NCBI GenBank assembly: GCA_025363385.1
Contig: JANYEA010000123.1
Span: 1-64,000 of the forward strand
Length of the DNA: 64,000 nucleotides
Source of the DNA: Bacteroidota bacterium
GTDB lineage: Bacteria > Bacteroidota > Bacteroidia > Chitinophagales > Chitinophagaceae
Direction of reading: 5' to 3'
This document shows, in pieces, positions 49,842 through 59,345 of the stretch (positions are counted from its first letter, which is position 1; the number at the start of each line of letters is the position of its first letter). The notes below the pieces were generated by a model. The model did not search any database, was not told the origin of the DNA, and worked only from the letters and a program-made list of their open reading frames with translations. A program made the position numbers and the translations under genes.

Positions 49842-50579
49842 TTAGGCTAATTCATTCCAAATTCTCCAGCTTTCTTCAGCTTGAAGGAGTAACATTTCAT
49901 ATCCATTTTGAACAGTTGCACCTTGTTGTTTTCCAAGTAATATGAACTTAGTTTCTGTTGGGTTATAGATTAAGTCGAACAAATGATGTTGCTCTGTAAT
50001 AAATTGATATGGTATTTCAGGAAATGCCTCCACATTAGGGAACATTCCCAGTGGAGTAGTATTGATAATCAATTGATGAGAATCGAGCATTTCTTTTGTA
50101 AGCTCCTGATAACTGATGGCATTAAGTGAAGCCGTTCTTGAAACAAATAGATAGGGAATTTTAAGCAATTGAAAAACATATTCCACAGCTGCGGATGCTC
50201 CCCCAGTACCTAGTATTAAAGCCTTTTGGTGATTGGGTTTTAAGAAGGGCTGTAAAGAAAGTTGAAACCCCACTATATCTGTATTGTATCCGATTAATTT
50301 ACCATCTCTAATCTTTACACAATTACAGGCTCCCATTCTTTTAACGGGCTCTGATAATTCGTCTAAAAAATTGATGACTGCCTTTTTATAAGGTATCGTA
50401 ACATTAAATCCTTCAAGGCCTTTTTTTGAGGCGAGAATAGTTTTCAATGCCTGAATTTCCGGTATTGAAAAATTATCATAATAAACATTCTCAATGCCTA
50501 GTGCCTGAAATTTTTCAGTGAAATATTTCTGCGAAAATGAATGCGTTAACGGATAGCCCAATAAACCAAATAAACGCAT
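49842..50579 (-). CDS. aroE: Shikimate dehydrogenase
   Basis: GLLGYPLTHSFSQKYF, GFNVTIPYKKAV, LILGTGGASAAV, NTTPLGMFP. Confidence 0.93.
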   Translation of the reverse strand: MRLFGLLGYPLTHSFSQKYFTEKFQALGIENVYYDNFSIPEIQALKTILASKKGLEGFNVTIPYKKAVINFLDELSEPVKRMGACNCVKIRDGKLIGYNTDIVGFQLSLQPFLKPNHQKALILGTGGASAAVEYVFQLLKIPYLFVSRTASLNAISYQELTKEMLDSHQLIINTTPLGMFPNVEAFPEIPYQFITEQHHLFDLIYNPTETKFILLGKQQGATVQNGYEMLLLQAEESWRIWNELA

Positions 50580-50586
50580 ATCAGAA

Positions 50587-51348
50587 TTATTTATCGAGAT
50601 ATAATGTAAAGGTGTCGCCCCTTAATCCAATGCGCATCGCTTCTAAAGCAATCATTTCATTTGGCGCGATATTTCCCAGATTCACATTACAGCCTATTAA
50701 TTCTAAGAAGTATAATTGCTGTGCTTTCTGAGGGGCTTCCCAAATAATTTTTTCGGCAGGGATCTGCGTTAAAATCTCTTGAACCAAACCTTCTCTTACC
50801 TCACCGCTTCCGCGATAGATCCCTACATTTCCAGCTTCACGAGCTTCTGCAATCACATAAGAGGATCCTGCTTCCAATTCAGCCCTCATTAGTTCAATCC
50901 ATTTATAGGGAGGAATAATATGGGCCGCATCTTTACTACCCACTTCACTTAAAACGGTAGCATGCTTAGTCAATTTCTCGATATAACCACATTTTTCAGG
51001 ATGCGGAATGCTAATAGAACCATCACTTACTTCCACATAATCTATACCATAGTCTTTACACATGGCAATATAATCTTCGAACTGGTTTCTAATTAAAAAT
51101 GCCTCAAATAAAGTACCTCCAAAATATACGGGAATATCGTATGATTGATAGGCTTCGATTTTTTCTCTCAGGTTGGGTGTAACATAAGCAGTACCAAATC
51201 CTAATTTAACTACATCTACGTGCGGACCCGCAATGGCCATAAAATTGTGTACTTCCGGAATGCTGAGTCCTTTGTCCATTACCATGGTAATACCGTGAGC
51301 CCTGGGTTTCTTAACACGATCAGGTATCTGAGTCAAATTAAAATTCAT
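50587..51348 (-). CDS. Phosphosulfolactate synthase (ComA) family protein
   Basis: TMVMDKGLSI, VDVVKLGFGTAYV, YVEVSDGSISIP, EAREAGNVGIYRGSGEVRE; start at 51348. Confidence 0.88.
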   Translation of the reverse strand: MNFNLTQIPDRVKKPRAHGITMVMDKGLSIPEVHNFMAIAGPHVDVVKLGFGTAYVTPNLREKIEAYQSYDIPVYFGGTLFEAFLIRNQFEDYIAMCKDYGIDYVEVSDGSISIPHPEKCGYIEKLTKHATVLSEVGSKDAAHIIPPYKWIELMRAELEAGSSYVIAEAREAGNVGIYRGSGEVREGLVQEILTQIPAEKIIWEAPQKAQQLYFLELIGCNVNLGNIAPNEMIALEAMRIGLRGDTFTLYLDK

Positions 51349-51429
51349 ATCGCTTGATTTTCGGCTGCAAAAATAGGTTAATCGAGCGACTTTATAAGCC
51401 CCCGCCAGTATCACTTTGTTTATGTTTTC

Positions 51430-52851
51430 TTATATTTTTCTACCTTTCTTATATCTGGCAACGATATCAACAACCTGATTGTTCTGTAAGATGGAAGGAT
51501 TCAGTTCAATAAATTTTTTAAGAAGCTTGGGGGCCTTATCCATAGCAACTTCTAATTTAATCAAAGCTTCCTTTGATTTGCCATTTGCAAATAGTGCGGT
51601 ACTTTGGTAAAAAAGGAAAACCGGCTTACCGTCTGTTGCTTTCATGGCAGCGATAGATTGGTTCATAGCCTCATCATAGAACTCACCTTTGAGCAAACAA
51701 CGTATAAGGGCTTCCCAACCTGCCACATTTTTTTGTTTTTGCCTAACTACCACACTAAAGTATTGAATGGCTTCTTTATACTGGCCAAGATTCATCCGGC
51801 ATTCGCCCATGGCAAGGTTGTATTCTGTAATAGAGCGATGAATTCGCATGGCATTGTCAAGATGCTTTAACGCACTCTGCCATTGCTCTTCGAGCATATA
51901 AGTAACTGCAATTTTATAATGTAGTTTACTATCATCCGTGTTTAAATGAACTGCCTTTTTATAATGAAATCTTGCCTGCGCATAATTGCCCAAACGATGA
52001 TAACAGTGACCAATGGCTTCATAAATAACATCTTCAGGCCTTGATAATTCTAGTACTTTTTCTAATACTTCGATTGCTTCTTTATACTTACGCAAGCGCA
52101 GGTAAGCATCACCCATATTTCGATAAGCATAATCAAATTTTTCATCAATGGCTACTGCATATTGATAGGCATCAATAGATTTTTCATAGAGTTTCAAACC
52201 CTGAAATGCTGCAGCCATATTAAACCAGGCCAGTTCATTATAGGGATATTCATCGATGATACCTTGATGCAGCCGGATGCTTTCTTCATTTCTACCCGTA
52301 AAATCTGTCCAAAAGCAAACCTTATATAGGGCTTCTTCATTATTGGGTTCTTCTTCCAGGATCAACTTGAGACAGTCGAAAACTTTATCGAATTCTTCAT
52401 AATCATCGTACACATCGGCTAGCTCAAAAAGCAAGTCTATCCGCTCTTCCCCTTCAAAAAGACTTAAAGCTGCCTCCAGCAACTCAACTGCTTTCTGCTG
52501 CTGATCGAGCGCCAGGTAGGCATCCGTCTTTAAAATATAGAGATTTACATCATTGCTATCATATAGCTCGGCTGTTTCTAAAATATTCAGGGCTTCCTGG
52601 TATTTTCTATTAGCCAACAACAAATCAGCTTTTTTAATCATAAGTAGAGAAGAATAAGGAAATTGCTCTAAAGCGATCTCAGCTGCTTCTAAAGCCTGAT
52701 TCATATCGTCTTTTTCATCGAAATAGTCGATAATCCTCTCAAAAGCGTCTTCTTCAATAAAGGAATGACTGATTCCCTGTTTGAGATTTTGGTATTGCAT
52801 CAAGAGTTCTTTGAGCTCCTCTCGGTCTTCGCGGTATGGATTTTCTCTCAT
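51430..52851 (-). CDS. Tetratricopeptide-repeat protein
   Basis: Multiple TPR units (ELAWFNMAAAFQGLKLYEKSIDAYQYAVAIDEKFDYAYRNMGDAYLRLRKYKEAIEVLEKVLEL). Confidence 0.92.
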   Translation of the reverse strand: MRENPYREDREELKELLMQYQNLKQGISHSFIEEDAFERIIDYFDEKDDMNQALEAAEIALEQFPYSSLLMIKKADLLLANRKYQEALNILETAELYDSNDVNLYILKTDAYLALDQQQKAVELLEAALSLFEGEERIDLLFELADVYDDYEEFDKVFDCLKLILEEEPNNEEALYKVCFWTDFTGRNEESIRLHQGIIDEYPYNELAWFNMAAAFQGLKLYEKSIDAYQYAVAIDEKFDYAYRNMGDAYLRLRKYKEAIEVLEKVLELSRPEDVIYEAIGHCYHRLGNYAQARFHYKKAVHLNTDDSKLHYKIAVTYMLEEQWQSALKHLDNAMRIHRSITEYNLAMGECRMNLGQYKEAIQYFSVVVRQKQKNVAGWEALIRCLLKGEFYDEAMNQSIAAMKATDGKPVFLFYQSTALFANGKSKEALIKLEVAMDKAPKLLKKFIELNPSILQNNQVVDIVARYKKGRKI

Positions 52852-52988
52852 TGTACAATAGGTTAGTTGAATATAAAACCTTTTTTTTACTTTTTTTCAA
52901 CTCTGAAGCAACTATTTTCATTTTCATGCGTCTTATTAATATTATGTGAATTGGCATATTATTAAGAAAAAGAATTATCTTTACTCAG

Positions 52989-53345
52989 ATGAAAGCAAAG
53001 CATACTATACAAAAAATCAGTTTCTCCATCCTTTTGGTGATGGCGATTCAGGTGGCTTATGCTGCATTTTCTTTTACTGGCATAGCTGATGAGCATTCTA
53101 AAAACAGCAAATACTCTCTAAAAAATCTGAATTCTTTTTCAAGAAAGGGCCTTACCTATTCTTATATGAAATCGAGTTTGCAATTTAAAGGAACCCAACT
53201 CTTGTCAAATAAAGACAATCAGAATAGTTCAGAAATGAATTATATGTTACGTTTTGAGAATGGGAATTCGACATTTGTATATCCTTACAAATTCAAGGTT
53301 AAAGTGCCAACCAAATTTAAAACTCCGGCTGCTCCTCACCACTAA
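52989..53345 (+). CDS. Small secreted hypothetical protein
   Basis: 118 aa with signal-like N-terminus SILLVMAIQVAYAAF; TTG-N22-TATCTTTA 5 nt before the ATG. Confidence 0.55.
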   Translation: MKAKHTIQKISFSILLVMAIQVAYAAFSFTGIADEHSKNSKYSLKNLNSFSRKGLTYSYMKSSLQFKGTQLLSNKDNQNSSEMNYMLRFENGNSTFVYPYKFKVKVPTKFKTPAAPHH

Positions 53346-53977
53346 TTTAAAAGTCTATAACCGCTGGTAGGAATATCGTACTTTGAAGCCTGTACCGGGC
53401 TCAAGTTAATTTTTGTTGCTCTATACTTAACAATTGAACTGCCGTGTTCCTTCAAATCAAATTCTAATACAAATCCTGGAACATCTTTGAATTGGTATTC
53501 AAATTCGCGAACAGAAGGGGCAATAGATGTTGCATAAAAAATATGGAACACACTACTATCCTTTAAATTCAGTACCGCTTTTTTGCATTCATAACCCAAT
53601 ATAGTTTTTGTCTCATTCAAAAAATGAATCGTCATACCCTCATATTGTTTATTAGCCAATCTCCATTCTTTACTGCTAAGTTTGGTCATGAATTTATTAT
53701 TTCCAAACTCCCGTAAAATTACGGCTGAACCATTGGTCTTATCATAAATAACGGATTGCAATAAGGACGGGCTATTTAAATCTACACGGCTATCATTTCC
53801 TTTGATATAAACTGTTTTAGAGCTTTGTTGCATTGCATTTTGAACATCTTTATTCAAAATATTTTCTTCTAAACTTATCTGATAAGTTACCGTACATTCT
53901 GCTACAATCCTTTGTTGTGCAAACCCATTCAGTGTAAAACAAATAAATGCAAAAAGCAATCCGCTAAATAGTTTCAT
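53342..53977 (-). CDS. GLPGLI-family-like secreted protein
   Basis: Signal peptide; TKTILGYECKKAVL...VFHIFYATSIAPSVREFEYQFKDVPGFVLEF. Confidence 0.6.
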   Translation of the reverse strand: MKLFSGLLFAFICFTLNGFAQQRIVAECTVTYQISLEENILNKDVQNAMQQSSKTVYIKGNDSRVDLNSPSLLQSVIYDKTNGSAVILREFGNNKFMTKLSSKEWRLANKQYEGMTIHFLNETKTILGYECKKAVLNLKDSSVFHIFYATSIAPSVREFEYQFKDVPGFVLEFDLKEHGSSIVKYRATKINLSPVQASKYDIPTSGYRLLN

Positions 53978-54013
53978 AAAGTTGATTGAGTGTTACTGTG
54001 TATTTTAAAGCAT

Positions 54014-54050
54014 AAAGAAAGCCCTCCTGATAATCAGGAGGGCTTTCTTT
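54014..54050 (-). terminator. Intrinsic terminator downstream of yidC, perfect 18-bp arms
   Basis: aaagaaagccctcctgat a atcaggagggctttcttt. Confidence 0.85.
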
Positions 54051-54053
54051 ATT

Positions 54054-55904
54054 TTATTTATTTTTTTTCTGAGTACGATCTTTTAATTCCTGTACTTTTT
54101 TATTACCCTCCATCATCTGTTCATATTTTTCCTGCCATTTTGTTTTTGACTTAGGCGCTTTTCGCTTCAGTTCAATTTTAGCAAGTATCTTATCATGATT
54201 AATAATATAGTTTTGAATCACAAACTGCAATCCAAGTGTAATAATATTCGATACAGTATAGTACCAGGTTAAGGCTGATGGTAGTCTATTAAAGATAAAC
54301 AGCAACATGAAAGGAAAGAAATAAGGCATATACTTCAAAGCAGGATTGTCCTGTGTTGGAGTCATACTCATATTGTAAATAGAAATTAAGAAACTGGTAA
54401 TTACCGCAGTAATGGTGAACAAACTAATGTGGTCGCCAAATCCCATTGGAATGGTAAAAGGTAATTTTGCAATTACATCATAGGACGATAAATCCTGACT
54501 CCACAAAAATGCTTGTCCGCGCAAAGCTATATTCGAGTTAAAAAAACTATACAAAGCAAAGAATATAGGAATTTGCAACAAGGCTGGAATACAACCCCCA
54601 AGTGGATTTACACCGGCTTCCCTAAATAATTTCATTTGCTCCATGGCAAATCCCTGTTGATCGTCACCGAACTTCTTTTTCAATTCGTCTAACTCTGGGC
54701 GCATTACCTTCATTTTAGCACCGCTCAAATAACTACTATAAGTAAGTGGAGCAGTGACTAAACGAATAAATAAAGTAAGTAATAATACAACCCAACCGTA
54801 ATTCTTAACAAAGCCAGCAAAGAAATTAAATACATTCATAATGATGTACTTATTGATCGGACGAACAAAGGAATACATATCCCTTCCCAGGTTTACGATC
54901 TTATCCATTTCCGGAGCCTGTTTCTTTAAGATATTAAAATCACTTGGACCATAATATAATTGAAGTGGTACAGCAACAGATGCAGTTGCAGGCAACTTCA
55001 TTTGAAGAGAAGCATTAACTGTGGCAAGTTGTGAGCTAGAATCTGTTTTACGTTGAAAACTCACTGAGCCAGCATTGAAACTATTTTTAGCAATCAAAGT
55101 AGTATTGAAGAATTGTTGAACGATGCTTAACCATTGAACTGGTTTTTCAAATTTCCGCTCATTCTTCGCAGAGATATAATCGAAATCATTTCCTTCAGAA
55201 AAACAGATATTCGACATTTGACGCTCATACACAGCCGTTTTTTCAAGTTGCTCTGTTGTGGCGTTCCACTGCATATTCAATTGACCCTGACTTAACAATT
55301 TATCGGCACCAGTTAAAGATAGGTTCCAATCGATCATGTATTCATTAGGGCGTACAATGAATTCATGTACGATACCTTCTCCATTGGCAGATTGAATGGA
55401 AAAGCTGATAGTTTGACTGCCATCGGCTTTTTTCACTACAGCACTTGGCGTAAAATATAATTCAGCAGATTGTGCAGATTGATTAGCACCTGTATTTACA
55501 GCATAACTAATTTGATCTTTATTACCAGATAGTGTAACAAGCGTTCCGTTCTGAGATTTATAATTCTTAAGAACTACACTTTGTATTCTACCACCTTTAT
55601 TTGAGAAATTTACTTTTACAAGTTCATTCTCAATCACAATCATTTGTTCAACACCAGTAGCAGCTGTAGTAAAGTTTCCAGCAGCAGAAACCCTAGATGC
55701 AGAATCTCTTCTAACAGAGTCTATTTTTGCTGTAACTGTATCCACTATTTTAATCCTCGCAGCCTGAATGCGTGCGATGGAATCTTCTTGCTTCTTTTTA
55801 ATTTCTACTAAGGCAGTCTGTTGTTTATTTGTATACCAGAAGTATAAAAAAAATAGAATACCCAGCAGCACAAAACCAATAACCGAATTCTTATCCGTCT
55901 TCAT
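54054..55904 (-). CDS. yidC: Membrane protein insertase YidC
   Basis: YGWVVLLLTLFIRLVTAPLTYSSYLSGAKMKVMRPEL; NPLGGCIPALLQIPIFFALYSFF. Confidence 0.96.
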   Translation of the reverse strand: MKTDKNSVIGFVLLGILFFLYFWYTNKQQTALVEIKKKQEDSIARIQAARIKIVDTVTAKIDSVRRDSASRVSAAGNFTTAATGVEQMIVIENELVKVNFSNKGGRIQSVVLKNYKSQNGTLVTLSGNKDQISYAVNTGANQSAQSAELYFTPSAVVKKADGSQTISFSIQSANGEGIVHEFIVRPNEYMIDWNLSLTGADKLLSQGQLNMQWNATTEQLEKTAVYERQMSNICFSEGNDFDYISAKNERKFEKPVQWLSIVQQFFNTTLIAKNSFNAGSVSFQRKTDSSSQLATVNASLQMKLPATASVAVPLQLYYGPSDFNILKKQAPEMDKIVNLGRDMYSFVRPINKYIIMNVFNFFAGFVKNYGWVVLLLTLFIRLVTAPLTYSSYLSGAKMKVMRPELDELKKKFGDDQQGFAMEQMKLFREAGVNPLGGCIPALLQIPIFFALYSFFNSNIALRGQAFLWSQDLSSYDVIAKLPFTIPMGFGDHISLFTITAVITSFLISIYNMSMTPTQDNPALKYMPYFFPFMLLFIFNRLPSALTWYYTVSNIITLGLQFVIQNYIINHDKILAKIELKRKAPKSKTKWQEKYEQMMEGNKKVQELKDRTQKKNK

Positions 55905-55922
55905 ATCAATTTTTATTGAGCG

Positions 55923-55931
55923 GCAAAGGTA
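55923..55931 (-). promoter_or_regulatory. yidC promoter -7 element TACCTTTGC
   Basis: gcaaaggta on +, 19 nt upstream of the ATG. Confidence 0.65.
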
Positions 55932-55933
55932 GT

Positions 55934-55955
55934 ATTCTCAGTTTAGATTGAGAAT
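55934..55955. promoter_or_regulatory. Operator-like inverted repeat upstream of yidC -7 element
   Basis: attctca-N8-tgagaat (55934-55940 / 55949-55955). Confidence 0.45.
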
Positions 55956-56096
55956 CCCGAGTTATAAATTTATACAAGCGTTAAAATAGCTTTAAAAAGG
56001 GCATTTCGGAGAGCAATATCAGTTTTTACTCGTTTCTTTATGTTCTTCAACTAGGATATTCCCCGATTCAACCATCACATTTACAAAATTATCAAT

Positions 56097-57119
56097 ATGA
56101 TGGAGTATACGAAAAGTATACTTCCGGGCGATAGCTATGCGCCTGGAGGGTTTACAAAGTTTTTATGGTGGTTATCCACTGCAGAACAAGCATTAATAGA
56201 AAAAGCCGTAGTTGATCGAAACAGGTATGCCATCACAGGCATGACAGTGATGGGTACCTGGTTATTTGCTACCCTTGCCTGGGCCTATTTTTTTAGCACT
56301 GTGGTATCAAATATCTGGGCACCTATGTTACTGGGTATTTTTATGGGTGCAGTGATATTAGGAATTGATCGAGCCCTGATTAAGGGCATAAATCGAAATA
56401 ATAAACACAAATTAATTCCCATTAGTTTTCGGGTATTACTTGCCATAACCATTGGATTATTTATGGCACAACCAGCTTTATTATATTTGTTCAATAAAGA
56501 AATTCATACACAGATCTCAATCGATAATGAGCAACGTAAGATGAGTAAGTTGCAAAAGCAAAACAGTGTGTATATGAGTATCAAGCAACCACTTCTCATA
56601 GAACGTAACAAACTTCAATCACAATTAATTGCAAAAGACAAAGAAGTTTCAGTTGCCCGTGAAAGCTTTATTGCAGAAACCGATGGCACCGGGGGAAGTA
56701 AAAAAATTGGGTTGAAAGATATTGCGAAGGCCAAGCAACAAGCTTATCAAATACTAGCGGCCGATTATATAGCCTTAGAGCAAACCCTTACTCCCAGCAT
56801 TCGTTCAGCAGATAGTAGTTTAAAAAATATTGATGCAGGCATTTTAAAAGAGCAGGCGGCATTTGAAACTTTATTGAATGATGGTTTTATAACCAGAATT
56901 GAAGCGTTAAACAATTTGATAAAAAACAATGGATCAGTTGCCTTTCGATACTATTTATTAGTGGCCATTTTGATGTTGATAGAATTGATGCCTGTTATAG
57001 CAAAAACATTGCTCCCTTCAGGTACATATGACGAGCATGTGAAATTGCGGGAAGCCTATGAATTAAAAAGTCTACAGCAACTTTATCAAAAAGCTACTGT
57101 AGACTTACTCAAAGATTGA
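56097..57119 (+). CDS. DUF4407-family membrane protein
   Basis: GGFTKFLWWLSTAEQALIEKAVVDRNRYAITG; four TM segments and a central coiled-coil. Confidence 0.82.
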   Translation: MMEYTKSILPGDSYAPGGFTKFLWWLSTAEQALIEKAVVDRNRYAITGMTVMGTWLFATLAWAYFFSTVVSNIWAPMLLGIFMGAVILGIDRALIKGINRNNKHKLIPISFRVLLAITIGLFMAQPALLYLFNKEIHTQISIDNEQRKMSKLQKQNSVYMSIKQPLLIERNKLQSQLIAKDKEVSVARESFIAETDGTGGSKKIGLKDIAKAKQQAYQILAADYIALEQTLTPSIRSADSSLKNIDAGILKEQAAFETLLNDGFITRIEALNNLIKNNGSVAFRYYLLVAILMLIELMPVIAKTLLPSGTYDEHVKLREAYELKSLQQLYQKATVDLLKD

Positions 57120-57129
57120 GTCTTAGAAA

Positions 57130-59325
57130 TTATTTAGCTCCGCTTGTACAGTTTCTTTTTAAATAATCGGTATAAAGTTGTGAAAGATGCTTAAAAGTTC
57201 CTGCACCTTCAGAAATGCTATGCGTACGATTGGGGTAGCTCATCATTTGAAATTGCTTGCCATTTTTAACCAGTTCGTTAACGAGCATTTCCATATTTGA
57301 ATAATGCACATTATCGTCGCCAGTTCCATGTATTAATAATAAATTTCCTTTCAGATTTTTTGCATAGGTAATGGGCGACCCTTTGATGAAAACAGCTTTA
57401 TCTTCTTGCGGCAATCCCATATATCTTTCCTGATAAAGATTATCGTAAGTAAGTTGATTTGCAACACCTGCAACAGCAATTCCCGTTTGATAGATCTCAG
57501 GATATTGAAACATTAAGTTTTGTGTAGCTGATCCTCCACCACTCCATCCCCAAACGGCAACTCTACTGCTATCAATATATTTCCATTTCAATATTTCTTT
57601 AGCAGCAAGGGCCTGGTCACGAATATTAACCTGACCTATTTTTTTATACACCGATTTACGCCATTCTCTTCCTTTAGGCACAGGTGTTCCCCGATTGTCG
57701 ATAGAAATATAGAAATAACCCTCAGCAGCCATATCCCCCTGATATAAAAAATTATTCCCCACACCAAATTCGTCTTTTACGTTTTGTCCCCATGGTTCCG
57801 TATACACATAAAACAAAACTGGATATTTTTTTAATGAATCAAAATTATTCGGCCTCACCAACCAAGCATCCATGGTTACATTCTCGGAAGTGGTAACGGT
57901 GAAGAATTCAATATTCGATTTTGTTTTATCAGATGCTTGTAAACCTTTGTTTACTTTGTTACCATCGATGGATTGATGATCTGGAAGTTTTATCCATTCT
58001 GTAACATTCGGTGTATAATAATTTGAAAATGTATGTTTTGCAAAGCTTGCTTTGGGAGATAATTCATAATCATGTGTACCAGATTGATTACCTGGCGTTA
58101 CACGCATCGCAGTTCCCGTTCCATCTAATTTTGTTTTATATAAATACTTTTGGGTTGCGTTATCAGGAGAAGCTTCAAAATAAAAGAATCCATTTTTTTC
58201 ATCTATTGAAGAAATTTGCATCACATCATATTTACCGTTTGTGATGCATTTTATTTTCTTGCCATCACGACTAATTCTATAAATATGACGCCAGCCATCT
58301 TTTTCGCTAGACCAAAGAAACTCAGCACCATTTTCAATCCAGTCCCAACCTCCATAAGCATATTTTTCATCCCATAAAGCTTGTATGTCAATCCATGCAG
58401 AATCTTCTTCATGATAAATAGAGGAAACCTTACCCGTATTAGCTTCGCATAATAAAATAGCCGTTTGATTCTGTCTGCGATTTAAGTGTTGTACAATTAA
58501 TTCTGTACTATTTGCAGCCCACTCCATTCGAGGTAAATACGTTTCTAAAATGGTGTCATTGGGAATATTCATCCATTTAGTTTTGTTAGTTGTTAATGAA
58601 ACAACTCCAATTTTAAAGGGTGAAGGTTTTTGACCTGCTACAGGATATTCTACTGGCACTGCAAAAGGATAAATGGAATCGGTATTGTTGATCATCAAAT
58701 GATCTTTTGTAATCTTAGCATCCATTTGCCAGTAAGCGATTTGTTTGCTATCAGGGCTCCAGCGAAAGCCATCTCTGCAAAAGAATTCTTCCTCATAAGC
58801 CCAATCAAAAGTTCCATTGATTTTTTTACGACTACCTCCAACAGTCAGCGCTTGGATCTTACTAGTAGCAAGGTCTTCTACATAAATATTGTAATCGTTA
58901 ACATAAGCTACTTTCTTATCGTCGGGTGAAAATTTAGCAAACATCAAGGAAGAAACAGGTTTACCCTTTCCTAATTGCTTTAAAGATTTATCATTCAAAT
59001 TAAGGACCCAATAATCGCCCTTCGTATCATAACGCCAAACTTTTTTAGAATTAGTATAGATTAATAATTTGCTTTCATCGTTCGAAAAGAAAAAATTACG
59101 AATTACCAACGGCTTATCTGTTCCTTCAGGTGTTAATTGTTTCTTGTTGATGACCACCAATTTTGAATTATCATTCAAATTTGTATAATAAATTTCACCT
59201 CCTGAATTTGTATAATAACCACTACCCTTTTTACTCCAATGAATCCCAGAGGGGGGTTGCGCAAATACACTAATACTAGTAACTAAAATGACTACTAAAA
59301 GGATCCACAATTTTTTATTGGACAT
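57130..59325 (-). CDS. S9-family peptidase (dipeptidyl peptidase IV-like)
   Basis: DPP4 beta-propeller pattern; GWSGGGSATQNLM catalytic Ser; GTGDDNVHYSNM; HSISEG. Confidence 0.93.
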   Translation of the reverse strand: MSNKKLWILLVVILVTSISVFAQPPSGIHWSKKGSGYYTNSGGEIYYTNLNDNSKLVVINKKQLTPEGTDKPLVIRNFFFSNDESKLLIYTNSKKVWRYDTKGDYWVLNLNDKSLKQLGKGKPVSSLMFAKFSPDDKKVAYVNDYNIYVEDLATSKIQALTVGGSRKKINGTFDWAYEEEFFCRDGFRWSPDSKQIAYWQMDAKITKDHLMINNTDSIYPFAVPVEYPVAGQKPSPFKIGVVSLTTNKTKWMNIPNDTILETYLPRMEWAANSTELIVQHLNRRQNQTAILLCEANTGKVSSIYHEEDSAWIDIQALWDEKYAYGGWDWIENGAEFLWSSEKDGWRHIYRISRDGKKIKCITNGKYDVMQISSIDEKNGFFYFEASPDNATQKYLYKTKLDGTGTAMRVTPGNQSGTHDYELSPKASFAKHTFSNYYTPNVTEWIKLPDHQSIDGNKVNKGLQASDKTKSNIEFFTVTTSENVTMDAWLVRPNNFDSLKKYPVLFYVYTEPWGQNVKDEFGVGNNFLYQGDMAAEGYFYISIDNRGTPVPKGREWRKSVYKKIGQVNIRDQALAAKEILKWKYIDSSRVAVWGWSGGGSATQNLMFQYPEIYQTGIAVAGVANQLTYDNLYQERYMGLPQEDKAVFIKGSPITYAKNLKGNLLLIHGTGDDNVHYSNMEMLVNELVKNGKQFQMMSYPNRTHSISEGAGTFKHLSQLYTDYLKRNCTSGAK

Positions 59326-59345
59326 ATCATCAAATTAAATACTGA

